From positions 372,001-436,000 of the forward strand of contig NZ_QUOK01000001.1 of NCBI RefSeq assembly GCF_003390325.1: a stretch of DNA of 64,000 bases. The letters are read 5' to 3'. Made by a program: the position numbers and the translations under genes. Positions within the stretch are counted from its first letter, which is position 1. Each line of letters begins with the position of its first letter. This document shows, one piece after another, positions 47,026-55,530 of the stretch. Origin of the DNA: Rhodohalobacter sp. SW132. Its GTDB lineage: Bacteria; Bacteroidota; Rhodothermia; Balneolales; Balneolaceae. The notes below the pieces were generated by a model. It had not been told where the DNA came from and did not search any database. It saw only the letters and a program-made list of their open reading frames with translations.

Positions 47026-48003
47026 ATGTTGTCAGGAAAAGAACGAACGATCAAAAAAATTGGCCATCCCATCCGGGTTCTCATCGTGGAAGATTCTGAA
47101 GACGATACAGAACTGATGATTCGGTCCCTTCGAAAAGGTGGTTTTTATCCAAGGTTCAAACGAGTACAGACGGCCTCTGGTCTTCGCTCAATGCTCGATC
47201 AGGAGATGTGGGATATTGTGTTGTGTGATCACAACATGCCAGGATTTGACAGCATTTCAGCTTTGAAGATCATCAATGAAAAAAGATCAGATATTCCATT
47301 TATGATTATATCTGACTCAATAACTAACGGTATCGCAGAAGAACTGCTAAGCAATGGAGCGAGCGCCACACTCTCCAAAAGTAACTTAAATGCCCTTGTG
47401 CCGGCAGTAGTTCGTGAACTTAAAAAGAGCCGTGCAAAAAAAGACAACTCCACCCATCAACGTGAAAAAAAACAGAAGACCGGCAAAAACGGCCTGATTG
47501 AAAACGGAAAAATAAGTCTTTTTGCTGCCAAATCGGTTTCAGATGACATGGATAAGCAGAGTAAAAGTTTGGTAAATGGCGAAACCGGTTCTCATTCCGG
47601 GAATGGAAAAGAGAAAAGCGAATCAGTTAAAAATATTCTGATTGTAGAGGATGAGCTGATACAATCCATTCTTCTTGAAAAGCTGATTAAAAGTATGGGC
47701 TACACAGTGATCGGAAAAGCCACAACCGGTGCCGATGCCATCGAAAAAGCGATGCAGCTTAAACCCGACCTTATCACTATGGACATCTCGCTGCAGGATG
47801 ATATTGATGGAATTATGGCTACAAAAACCATCCAGGATAAGAGCATGATCCCGGTAATCTATATTTCCGGAAACAGTGACAAATACAATTTCGAACGGGC
47901 CGAAAAAACCAACTTCATCGACTTTATTCCAAAACCGGTGAGTAAAGAAAGCCTGCAAAAATCGTTTATTAAGGCTGAAAATATCTGCCAGAAAAAAAAC
48001 TGA
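47026..48003 (+). CDS. Double-receiver response regulator without output domain
   Basis: 325 aa. Receiver 1 (about 15-135: VLIVEDSEDDTELMIRSLRK, IVLCDHNMPGFDSISALKII) is paralogous to the first receiver of the hybrid kinase next door. A Lys/Asn/Gly-rich linker (135-205) follows, then receiver 2 (about 205-325: ILIVEDELIQSILLEKLIKS, LITMDISLQDDIDGIMATKT, FIPKPVSKE). There is no DNA-binding, enzyme or Hpt domain. A sigma-28-like motif upstream suggests it links the neighbouring kinases to the motility regulon. Confidence 0.88.
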   Translation: MLSGKERTIKKIGHPIRVLIVEDSEDDTELMIRSLRKGGFYPRFKRVQTASGLRSMLDQEMWDIVLCDHNMPGFDSISALKIINEKRSDIPFMIISDSITNGIAEELLSNGASATLSKSNLNALVPAVVRELKKSRAKKDNSTHQREKKQKTGKNGLIENGKISLFAAKSVSDDMDKQSKSLVNGETGSHSGNGKEKSESVKNILIVEDELIQSILLEKLIKSMGYTVIGKATTGADAIEKAMQLKPDLITMDISLQDDIDGIMATKTIQDKSMIPVIYISGNSDKYNFERAEKTNFIDFIPKPVSKESLQKSFIKAENICQKKN

Positions 48004-48089
48004 CCCATCGAATTTACCGCTCTTCAGCCCGGCGTTTTATAAATGATTTGAGGTGTAAGGAATTCAGTAACATTAGTGAGTTACAAAAT

Positions 48090-48164
48090 GTCATCGGATG
48101 AGGCATCCTTAAAACCTGAGTTCTATTAGACACTGCACGGTTTTTGAAAAACTCATCCCATCAC
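48090..48164. repeat. 75-bp inverted-repeat element (family B, copy 1)
   Basis: Arms GTCATCGGATGAG (48090-48102) and CTCATCCCATCAC (48152-48164, two mismatches). Between them lies AACCTGAGTTCTATTA (48113-48128), the same word as in the outer arms of the element at 24367-24583, and TTTTTGAAAAACTCATC shared with the copy at 53558. Confidence 0.65.
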
Positions 48165-48268
48165 TACGCAACAACGTATTGATGGCATGACACAAGACTT
48201 TCCCGAGGTTGAACTCTATCGAATTTATTGCTTACTTCTTTAAAACAATAAATTCTGATGGCTCTTCA

Positions 48269-49840
48269 ATGAAAAAATCCCTCTTTGTTTTTATTTCCAT
48301 TTTCCTTCTTTTATTCCAGTTTTCCTGTGCCGATGAACCGCAGGAATCCGCTTATGACACCCTCGGTCTTGAAGAAATTACCGTTGACGAACTCCAGGCC
48401 CGGTATGCCGACGGATCGCTCACAGTCCGAGAGGTAGTACAGGCTTATCTTGACAGAATTGATCAAATTGACCGATCTGGCCCGTCTTTGAATTCCATTC
48501 TCACACGAAACGGCAATGCACTTTCTGTTGCTGACCAGCTTGATAATGAACTCCGTGACGGAAACAGCAGAGGCCCGCTTCATGGAATACCCATCTTACT
48601 TAAAGACAATATCGATACTGCAGATATGCCCACAACAGCCGGATCTCTTTTCCTGGAAGGGTCCATGCCGCGACAAAATGCAACCATCGTATCTATGCTC
48701 CGGGAAAAGGGTGCCGTCATTTTAGGTAAAACAAACCTGAGTGAGTGGGCCAACTTTCACAGCAGTTTTTCATCCAGCGGATGGAGTGCATTGGGCGGGC
48801 AGGTTCGAAATCCCTATGAAATATCAAGAAACCCGTGCGGATCGAGTTCGGGGTCAGGTGTGGCTGCATCCGCAAACCTGGCCACGCTTACTATCGGAAC
48901 CGAAACAAACGGCTCTATTGTGTGCCCTGCCAATGCAAATGGCGTTGTTGGTTTTAAACCTACCGTAGGGCTCTGGAGCCGGGCTGGTATCATCCCAATT
49001 TCTTACACAACCGACAGCGCCGGACCGATGACCCGTACCGTACGCGACGCCGCTATTCTGATCGGCGAACTTGCCGGAATGGATGAAAGAGATGAGATGA
49101 CTCAATCAGCCGAAGGCAACATTCATGATGATTACACTCAGTTCCTGAACCGGGACGGTCTGGAAGGAAAACGAATTGGTTTTTTCACTGCACCGATGGA
49201 AAATCATTTCAGGGTAGATACACTCATGAACGAAACGATCCGAACTCTCGAAGAGCTTGGAGCAACGATTGTTGAAATCGACCAGATATCCACGCAAAAT
49301 ATCAGCGGTGATGCGTTCCAGGTACTTCTTTATGAATTTAAGGACGGGCTCGACAAATATCTTGAATCCCTGCAAAACGAAGCGGTAGTTTCTTCCACCG
49401 AAGGTATTGCCACCGAAATACGTAACTCCTCGACAGAGCGGGAACGTTTTGACAGAAATCTTATATTAATGGCCGCTGAAAAAGAGGGACTTGAATCCGA
49501 AGAGTATCAAGCGGCGCTGGAAAATATGCTGCTCTCCAGCCGAGAAGAGGGGATTGACCGTGTAATGGACGAGCATGATCTCGATGCAATTGTATCTCCA
49601 ACAGGTTCACCCGCATGGAAAACCGACCTTACCCTGGGAGATAATTTCAAACTCTCATCAAGTTCACCTTCGGCACGGTCCGGGTACCCGATTATTACGC
49701 TGCCCATGGGCAGTATTGACGACCTGCCGGTTGGGGTCTCGTTTTTCGGCCGCGCCTGGAGTGAGCCAACTCTTCTTGAAATCGCATACTCATTTGAACA
49801 AAACACAGATCATCGTTTGATTCCGCAATTCAAACCGTAA
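48269..49840 (+). CDS. Amidase-signature family lipoprotein
   Basis: 523 aa from the ATG at 48269 (a TTG at 48209 only adds a tail before the signal). Lipoprotein signal with lipobox LFQFSC (Cys20). Amidase signature triad: Lys112 (ILLKDNID), cis-Ser192 (GSSSGSG) and Ser216 (TNGSIVCPA). It hydrolyses an amide bond; the substrate cannot be told from sequence. Being a lipoprotein it acts in the envelope, so it is unlikely to be GatA. Monocistronic. Confidence 0.9.
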   Translation: MKKSLFVFISIFLLLFQFSCADEPQESAYDTLGLEEITVDELQARYADGSLTVREVVQAYLDRIDQIDRSGPSLNSILTRNGNALSVADQLDNELRDGNSRGPLHGIPILLKDNIDTADMPTTAGSLFLEGSMPRQNATIVSMLREKGAVILGKTNLSEWANFHSSFSSSGWSALGGQVRNPYEISRNPCGSSSGSGVAASANLATLTIGTETNGSIVCPANANGVVGFKPTVGLWSRAGIIPISYTTDSAGPMTRTVRDAAILIGELAGMDERDEMTQSAEGNIHDDYTQFLNRDGLEGKRIGFFTAPMENHFRVDTLMNETIRTLEELGATIVEIDQISTQNISGDAFQVLLYEFKDGLDKYLESLQNEAVVSSTEGIATEIRNSSTERERFDRNLILMAAEKEGLESEEYQAALENMLLSSREEGIDRVMDEHDLDAIVSPTGSPAWKTDLTLGDNFKLSSSSPSARSGYPIITLPMGSIDDLPVGVSFFGRAWSEPTLLEIAYSFEQNTDHRLIPQFKP

Positions 49841-49920
49841 AAATGCCGGTGCTAAAGAATGTGGATTGTTTTCTGAATGATGCGATATCCATCAGTCCAC
49901 GGATGAGTTTTTCAAAAATC

Positions 49921-49947
49921 GAGTGACTTCTTATCTAAAAGTCACTC
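49921..49947 (-). terminator. Hairpin after the DUF3127 gene, possible terminator
   Basis: GAGTGACTT (49921-49929) pairs with AAGTCACTC (49939-49947). On the minus strand the stem is followed by GATTTTTG. The flanking GGATGAGTTTTTCAAAAA is shared with the family-B repeats, so this may be a derived repeat serving as a terminator for both convergent genes. Confidence 0.45.
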
Positions 49948-49964
49948 ATTTCTGAAATCTTTTG

Positions 49965-50318
49965 TTAAAACGGTAAACCGTCATCATCCCCGCCCGGACC
50001 CAGATCAATAACATTTTCATCGGGGGATGGTCTCGCGTCTTCACTTTGTGCTCCTTTCTCAATCTTCCACGCTTTCACATCCGTATACCATCGCCCGTTA
50101 TACTCGCGACTCTGGATATCAATAAACGCTGTGATTTCTTCCCCAGCCTCCAGGCTGGTCTGGTCTATTTGTTCTCCCCATTGTGTGACGCACACTTTTC
50201 TCGGGTATTTTCCGGGAGTTTCAAGTATAAAATCTCTTTTTTTCCAGGGTCCATTTTTACTTTCACCAGACTGAACATCCAGTATATCTACAACTTTGCC
50301 GGCTATTTTTAAATCCAT
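49965..50318 (-). CDS. DUF3127 protein with an SSB-like acidic C-terminal tip
   Basis: 117 aa. Residues 1-80 are the DUF3127 domain (MDLKIAGKVVDILDVQSGES, WKKRDFILETPGKYPRKVCV TQWGE, YNGRWYTDVKAWKIEK), a small beta protein family common in Bacteroidota and often annotated near DNA-metabolism genes. After a flexible linker it ends in GDDDGLPF, which copies the acid-acid-acid-x-[IL]-PF tip by which SSB recruits partner proteins. A good AAAGG precedes the ATG. Single gene, converging with the amidase. Confidence 0.85.
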   Translation of the reverse strand: MDLKIAGKVVDILDVQSGESKNGPWKKRDFILETPGKYPRKVCVTQWGEQIDQTSLEAGEEITAFIDIQSREYNGRWYTDVKAWKIEKGAQSEDARPSPDENVIDLGPGGDDDGLPF

Positions 50319-50503
50319 ACTGCTTTACCTTTCTGTTTCAATTATCAAAAACTTCTGTTCAGGTAGATACGGATGAACCGTTCGGTTTTCAAGAAGAAAT
50401 TTTATCCATATTCATTGGATTTTTGCTTTCTATATACTCACATTAATGTAAATGAGATGGATCTGATTTTACCACAATATCCTTCAACCTAAATCCGGTC
50501 ATT

Positions 50504-51073
50504 ATGAAAAAACTCTTTAGTTTTTTATTCCTAATCCTCTTTTTTGCAGCATGCGCGGGTAATGATGGAACAGAATTAACAATCGAAATTGATGCTGAAA
50601 CACCTCAGGATGAGTTTTTCGCCAACCTACTTGAACTTTGCGATAACACATTTGTTGGGGAATCCACCTATCCCGTGGATCCGCCACACGAAGAACTGGG
50701 AGATGTGGAGCTGCGGGCAACAATTGCCACCTGCACCGAAGTGGAAGTTCGTATCCCCTTTCATGCAGGCGAAGATGAGTCCCGCACGTTTGTATTTTCC
50801 CGATCCGACGAAGGCCTGCATTTAAGGCACGATCACCGCTATCCTGATGGCAGCCAGCACGATATAACCGATTATGGCGGATGGGCCAATGACCAAGGAA
50901 CATCAACCCGCCAATATTTTGAAGCCGACGATCAAACCGTGGAGATGATCCCCGAGGCCGAAACCAATGTCTGGATGATTGAACTTCAAATGGAAGAAGG
51001 GATGCTGATCTACAATCTCGAAAGACACGGTGAACCCCGGTTCAGGGCAGAGCTGGAAAAAGTTCAGGATTAA
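50504..51073 (+). CDS. Small lipoprotein of unknown function
   Basis: 189 aa. Lipoprotein signal with Cys17 (SFLFLILFFAACAG). The mature part is acidic and beta-rich; no known domain was recognised. Two Cys (in LELCDNTF and IATCTEVEV) may form a disulphide in the periplasm. It has the His/Asp-rich piece LHLRHDHRYPDGSQHD, which could bind a metal. The PBP gene follows 35 bases later, so the two may be co-transcribed. Confidence 0.7.
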   Translation: MKKLFSFLFLILFFAACAGNDGTELTIEIDAETPQDEFFANLLELCDNTFVGESTYPVDPPHEELGDVELRATIATCTEVEVRIPFHAGEDESRTFVFSRSDEGLHLRHDHRYPDGSQHDITDYGGWANDQGTSTRQYFEADDQTVEMIPEAETNVWMIELQMEEGMLIYNLERHGEPRFRAELEKVQD

Positions 51074-51108
51074 TTATGCCTCTTTATGACGGAACATTTT
51101 CGGTTTGA

Positions 51109-53508
51109 TTGAGTCTGACTACTGCCCAATCAACAAATAAAAAAACGCCTTTTTTGAATCGAAAAAATCGCCGGCCGAACCGCTGGCTCAAAATCACTGT
51201 TTCACTGGCTGCCATTCTGATTGCCGGTTTTCTGCTTTTTATATCGTTAATCTGGTCTGGATTCTTTGGCCCCATACCAAATACGGAAGAACTGAGCTCC
51301 ATTCAGCACCAGCAAGCTACACGCATTCTTTCAGCGGATGGCGAACAGATCGGAACCTATCATCTGCAGAACCGAACAACTGTCTCACTGGATGAGATCG
51401 ATTCCACCATGGTGGATGCACTTCTCGCGATTGAGGATGTCCGTTTCCACCGGCACAACGGGATTGACTACAGGGCACTGGGACGCGTGTTGGTGCGCAC
51501 AATTTTGCTCCGCCAGAATTCCGGCGGAGGAAGCACACTTACGCAGCAGCTTGTCAAAAATCTCTATCCCCGTCAGACAAATGGCGGACTTTCCATAATC
51601 GCAGAAAAATTTCGGGAGATGATGATCGCCCGAAACATAGAATCGATCTACTCTAAAGATGAAATCCTGGAGCTCTACCTGAACACGGTATCATTCGGTG
51701 AGGATACTTTTGGAATTGAGATGGCATCCTATCGTTTTTTCAGTAAACCTCCATCCGACCTGACCCTGCCGGAATCGGCCACGCTTGCTGGTCTGCTCCG
51801 GGCCACCACATTTTATAATCCGCACCGGCATCCCGAGCGCGCCACACTTCGCAGGAATATTGTGATTCGCCAGATGGAGAGATACGGTTTCATTCCATCC
51901 GAAGAGGCAGAAATTGCGATAGCTGATTCCCTCGATCTGAAATATGACCGCAGAGAGCTGAGTGATGGCCCGGCACCCTATTTCAGGGAGCACCTTCGGC
52001 CGATGCTCAGCAGCCTGATCCATACCGAACCTGCACTGGATGGCAAACAGTATAACCTTTACACCGATGGGCTGACAATTCACACCACACTCCAGTCCGA
52101 GATCCAGTTTGCTGCCGAAAAAGCTGTTTCCGCCCAGATGAAACATCTGCAACAAATACTTGACAAAGAAATCCAAGCGCGTCCGATTTTCGGTGAAGAG
52201 GATCCGGACGTTCTCCGCGCCTGGAGACAGAGCGACCGGTACGTTCACCTGAAAAACCGCGGATACAGCGATGACGAACTCCGGGTGTATTTGCATACAC
52301 CGGCAACCCGGGTTCTGTTCACGTGGGACGGCTACGAAGAGACCGAGATCACGCCTTACAATGAACTGCGCTACTACCTGTCGTTTATGAACGCCGGTTT
52401 TGTTGCAATGCAGCCCGGTACGGGACATGTTTTGGCCTGGGTTGGGGGTATTGAACACAAACACTTTCAGTTTGACCAAGTCACTGCAAGCCGTCAGGCG
52501 GGTTCTGCTTTTAAGCCGATACTTTATGCCGCCGCCATCGAAAATGGCCGCACACCTTGCGACTATCAGCGCAATTTCCTGGCAACATATGCCACACACG
52601 ATGACTGGACGCCGAAAAATGTCCGGGATGAATATGGCGGCCGATACTCTCTCCAGGCCGCGCTTTCCCATTCGATCAATACGGTGGCTGTGCAGCTTGC
52701 GGTAGAAACCGGGGTTCCTGCCATCCAAAAAACCGCTGCTGATCTCGGCATTCGGTCCGCCATGCCAGATGCCCCCTCGCTCGCGCTTGGTACAGCAGAA
52801 GTTTCGCTCCTGGAATTAACATCTGCCTACACATCGTTTCTCAATTCGGGGAAACCTGCATCTCCGGTGATGGTAACCCACATCACAAATAACCAGGGAG
52901 ATTTGATTTACGATTTTCGTCAAAAGGACGAGGCTGATCTGGTTTCTGTATCAAACCACTCACATCTGACAACCGTTAAGGATGGCATCGGCGGAATCAC
53001 ACCCGAAACTGCGGCTGCAATAGCGATGATGCTGCAGCGTGCTGTGGATGAAGGCACCGGAACCGCGCTCAAAAATCAATTCGGCATTCAGCAGGTTATC
53101 GGCGGGAAAACAGGCACAACTCAAAATTTTGCCGATGGTTGGTTTGTGGGTTTTACACCTGAGTTTGTGTTCGGCACCCGAATCGGCGGATACAATAACA
53201 GGGTTCGGTTCAGGGAATTTCCCGCGTATGCCTCTCAAACCGCACTGCCTCTTGCAGGACGTTTTCTCCAGAATCTGCCGGACAGGGTTGAGCTTGCTGG
53301 TGATTTTCAGCCGGTACAGTTTTCAGCCGTTGACCTGCCCTACTCCATGGTTTGCGAAGATTACAAAAATGACCGGCTCCGGGATCGTGTGAGTGATTTT
53401 TTCAGAGGCCGCAGCAGCGATGAACCGAGAGTGATTGGCGATGAAGAGGATAAAGACCGAAATATATTCAGGCGGCTGGGGCGCCAGCTTGGGATTTCCG
53501 GGAATTAA
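51109..53508 (+). CDS. Class A penicillin-binding protein (PBP1A family)
   Basis: 799 aa; it starts with TTG at 51109, the only start that keeps the N-terminal anchor. TM helix is at about 28-50. Glycosyltransferase domain with catalytic Glu109 (AIEDVRFHRHNG) and GGSTLTQQLVKN. Transpeptidase motifs are Ser466xxLys469 (GSAFKP), Ser522-x-Asn524 (SIN) and Lys667-Thr-Gly (KTGT). It polymerises and cross-links peptidoglycan at the inner membrane. It has an insert between the two domains (about 345-420) with acidic segments. Confidence 0.95.
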   Translation: MSLTTAQSTNKKTPFLNRKNRRPNRWLKITVSLAAILIAGFLLFISLIWSGFFGPIPNTEELSSIQHQQATRILSADGEQIGTYHLQNRTTVSLDEIDSTMVDALLAIEDVRFHRHNGIDYRALGRVLVRTILLRQNSGGGSTLTQQLVKNLYPRQTNGGLSIIAEKFREMMIARNIESIYSKDEILELYLNTVSFGEDTFGIEMASYRFFSKPPSDLTLPESATLAGLLRATTFYNPHRHPERATLRRNIVIRQMERYGFIPSEEAEIAIADSLDLKYDRRELSDGPAPYFREHLRPMLSSLIHTEPALDGKQYNLYTDGLTIHTTLQSEIQFAAEKAVSAQMKHLQQILDKEIQARPIFGEEDPDVLRAWRQSDRYVHLKNRGYSDDELRVYLHTPATRVLFTWDGYEETEITPYNELRYYLSFMNAGFVAMQPGTGHVLAWVGGIEHKHFQFDQVTASRQAGSAFKPILYAAAIENGRTPCDYQRNFLATYATHDDWTPKNVRDEYGGRYSLQAALSHSINTVAVQLAVETGVPAIQKTAADLGIRSAMPDAPSLALGTAEVSLLELTSAYTSFLNSGKPASPVMVTHITNNQGDLIYDFRQKDEADLVSVSNHSHLTTVKDGIGGITPETAAAIAMMLQRAVDEGTGTALKNQFGIQQVIGGKTGTTQNFADGWFVGFTPEFVFGTRIGGYNNRVRFREFPAYASQTALPLAGRFLQNLPDRVELAGDFQPVQFSAVDLPYSMVCEDYKNDRLRDRVSDFFRGRSSDEPRVIGDEEDKDRNIFRRLGRQLGISGN

Positions 53509-53557
53509 TTGATCAGTGGTGGATGCGAAAAGAAAACTATCGGTGCAGAAAGATTGA

Positions 53558-53632
53558 GTCATCGGATGAGCCATCCATGAATCATATATTGATCCAGTGT
53601 AACTCGATTTTTTGAAAAACTCATCCGATGAC
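53558..53632. repeat. 75-bp inverted-repeat element (family B, copy 2)
   Basis: Arms GTCATCGGATGAG (53558-53570) and CTCATCCGATGAC (53620-53632) are a perfect 13-bp inverted repeat (one arm extends by the same bases). TTTTTTGAAAAACTCATC and the following TATGCGAC resemble the copy at 48090-48164, which has the same length. It lies between the convergent PBP and mgtE genes and may serve as a bidirectional terminator. Confidence 0.65.
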
Positions 53633-53646
53633 TATGCGACATTTTA

Positions 53647-54996
53647 TTAAACCCCCACACCCAGGTACCACGTGGCGATTCCGAAGTAGATCAGCACCCC
53701 GCCGATATCAGCGATGGAGGTAACCAGCGGTGCCGATGCAGTTGCCGGATCAAGGTTAAAGCGCTGCAGCCCGAACGGCAGCGACATTCCCACAAGGCTG
53801 CCGAACAGCACCACAATCATCATCGTTAGCGAAACTACTACAGCCACTTCAATACCGCCCCTGTAAAAGCCGATAAAAGAGACCGCTACGGCCATCAGAA
53901 TACCGATTCCGAGCGCGATGAGTACTTCCTTACCGAGCAGCCGAAACCAATCTTTCATTTTTACAGTGCCAGTAGCCAGGGCACGAACCATCAGCGTAGC
54001 CGCCTGCGAACCTGCATTTCCGCCGCTATCGATCAGCAGCGGCAGGAAGAATACGAGAGCCACAACCGCCTCGATCGTATCCTCGAAATAAGCGATGCCG
54101 GCTCCGGAAAAAATATTCATAAAAACCAGGATCAGCAGCCAGGGAAGGCGTTTTATAATCATCGCACTAATACTTGCATCTGCGAGCGTCATTTTACCGA
54201 GGCTCACCGATCCCATTTTATGGAAGTCATCTGTCGCTTCCTCTTCCAGAACATCCATCACATCATCAAACGTAATGATCCCCAGCAGCCTTCCCGCTTC
54301 ATCCTGAACGGGAATTGCAATCAGGTCATATTTCGAAAGCAAATCAGCAGACTCCTCCTGGGAATCAGTGGCATCCACGCTTACCAGGTCGGTAGTCATC
54401 AGATCTTCCACCTTATCATTCAACGTAGCCAGCATCAACTCTCTAAGAGATACAAACCCAACCAGCTCACGATTCTCGCCCAGCACATAGATCGTGTAAA
54501 TCGTTTCCTTATCAGGGGCTTCTCTCTTAATTTTTTTAATCGCCTCCCGAACAGAATTCTCCTTATAAATCCACACGTAATCGGATGTCATTACGGCGCC
54601 AGCTGTACCTTCCTTGTAATTGCTCAGGCGCAAAATATCTTCCCGTTCTGCCTTTGCCAGTGAGCGGATAACCGTCTCCTTCAAATCGTCATCCAGGCTT
54701 TGCAGAAGATCCACCCTGTCATCGTGCGACATCAGGGAAACCAGCTTTACCAGCCGCTGAAAACGCATGGTTGTGGCCAGGTGCTGCTGGGTTGATTCAC
54801 TCAGATGATGAAAAACAGCTACTTTTTGCTCAAGGTCCAGCGTATTAAAAATCGGCAGGATGTCTTCATCCTCGAACTGATCCATCAGGTCGGCAAGCGT
54901 TGCCGGATGAAGCTCACTTACCTCATCGCGAATGACATCCAGGATTTCATCAGGAGCCTGTGGCTCCAGCAACTCTAACAGTTTTTCCTTTTCCAT
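53647..54996 (-). CDS. mgtE: Magnesium transporter MgtE
   Basis: 449 aa. N-terminal helical repeat domain (LADLMDQFEDEDILPIFNTL, TVIRSLAKAEREDILRLSNY), two CBS domains (about 130-250) and five membrane helices (about 280-449), with the MgtE selectivity motif region LIDSGGNAGSQAATLMVRAL. It is a cytoplasmic-Mg2+-gated channel. No M-box riboswitch was seen upstream. Single gene, with a 534-base gap behind it. Confidence 0.95.
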   Translation of the reverse strand: MEKEKLLELLEPQAPDEILDVIRDEVSELHPATLADLMDQFEDEDILPIFNTLDLEQKVAVFHHLSESTQQHLATTMRFQRLVKLVSLMSHDDRVDLLQSLDDDLKETVIRSLAKAEREDILRLSNYKEGTAGAVMTSDYVWIYKENSVREAIKKIKREAPDKETIYTIYVLGENRELVGFVSLRELMLATLNDKVEDLMTTDLVSVDATDSQEESADLLSKYDLIAIPVQDEAGRLLGIITFDDVMDVLEEEATDDFHKMGSVSLGKMTLADASISAMIIKRLPWLLILVFMNIFSGAGIAYFEDTIEAVVALVFFLPLLIDSGGNAGSQAATLMVRALATGTVKMKDWFRLLGKEVLIALGIGILMAVAVSFIGFYRGGIEVAVVVSLTMMIVVLFGSLVGMSLPFGLQRFNLDPATASAPLVTSIADIGGVLIYFGIATWYLGVGV

Positions 54997-55530
54997 ACTG
55001 AGAACTCCTTATCTATAAGCGGCAGATGGAGTTCAGTAAAAAGCTTTAAACTTAAGAGAGAAGCGTTTTACAAACTACAACTGCCAGATTTGATGTAAAA
55101 CCGGCGGATTGTTTTATAGAGCAATAACTACCGGGTTCGTCCATTTTCTGTTGCAGTTTGTTATCGTTAAGTGCATTCCAATCGGCACCATGAATGCGCT
55201 CAATGATAAACTGAAATCGATCAAATTTCAATAGTCTTAAAAATCGTAATCGCTGACAGAAAATTCTCCTGATGAGTTGGGCCGGATTTCAGATGAAAAT
55301 TCCGGTCGTTCATTCCTATGATAGAAAGGCATCCGGTGAATTGTCAGATAAATACTATCTCAGGAACGGACTGGCTTGGCCAAACATAAAAACGCTTTTC
55401 CATATCATATCGGGATGTTTTTTTTAAAATCCGTTTAATTTTGAGGAACGTTTAGATTGGGTTAAATATTGATCAAGTATACGCATGTATGTTTATGCCT
55501 ATCGCAAATCACAACCCAATCCTCACCTCT
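54997..55530. other. Gene-free region between mgtE and the CHRD protein
   Basis: 534 bases without a credible coding frame, repeat, hairpin or promoter that can be supported by eye. Confidence 0.5.

Noticed and set aside
51691-52728. 345-codon minus-strand frame
   Set aside because: Lies fully inside the penicillin-binding protein gene on the other strand; translation is Cys/Arg/Gly-rich without a family, while the PBP has all its catalytic motifs.
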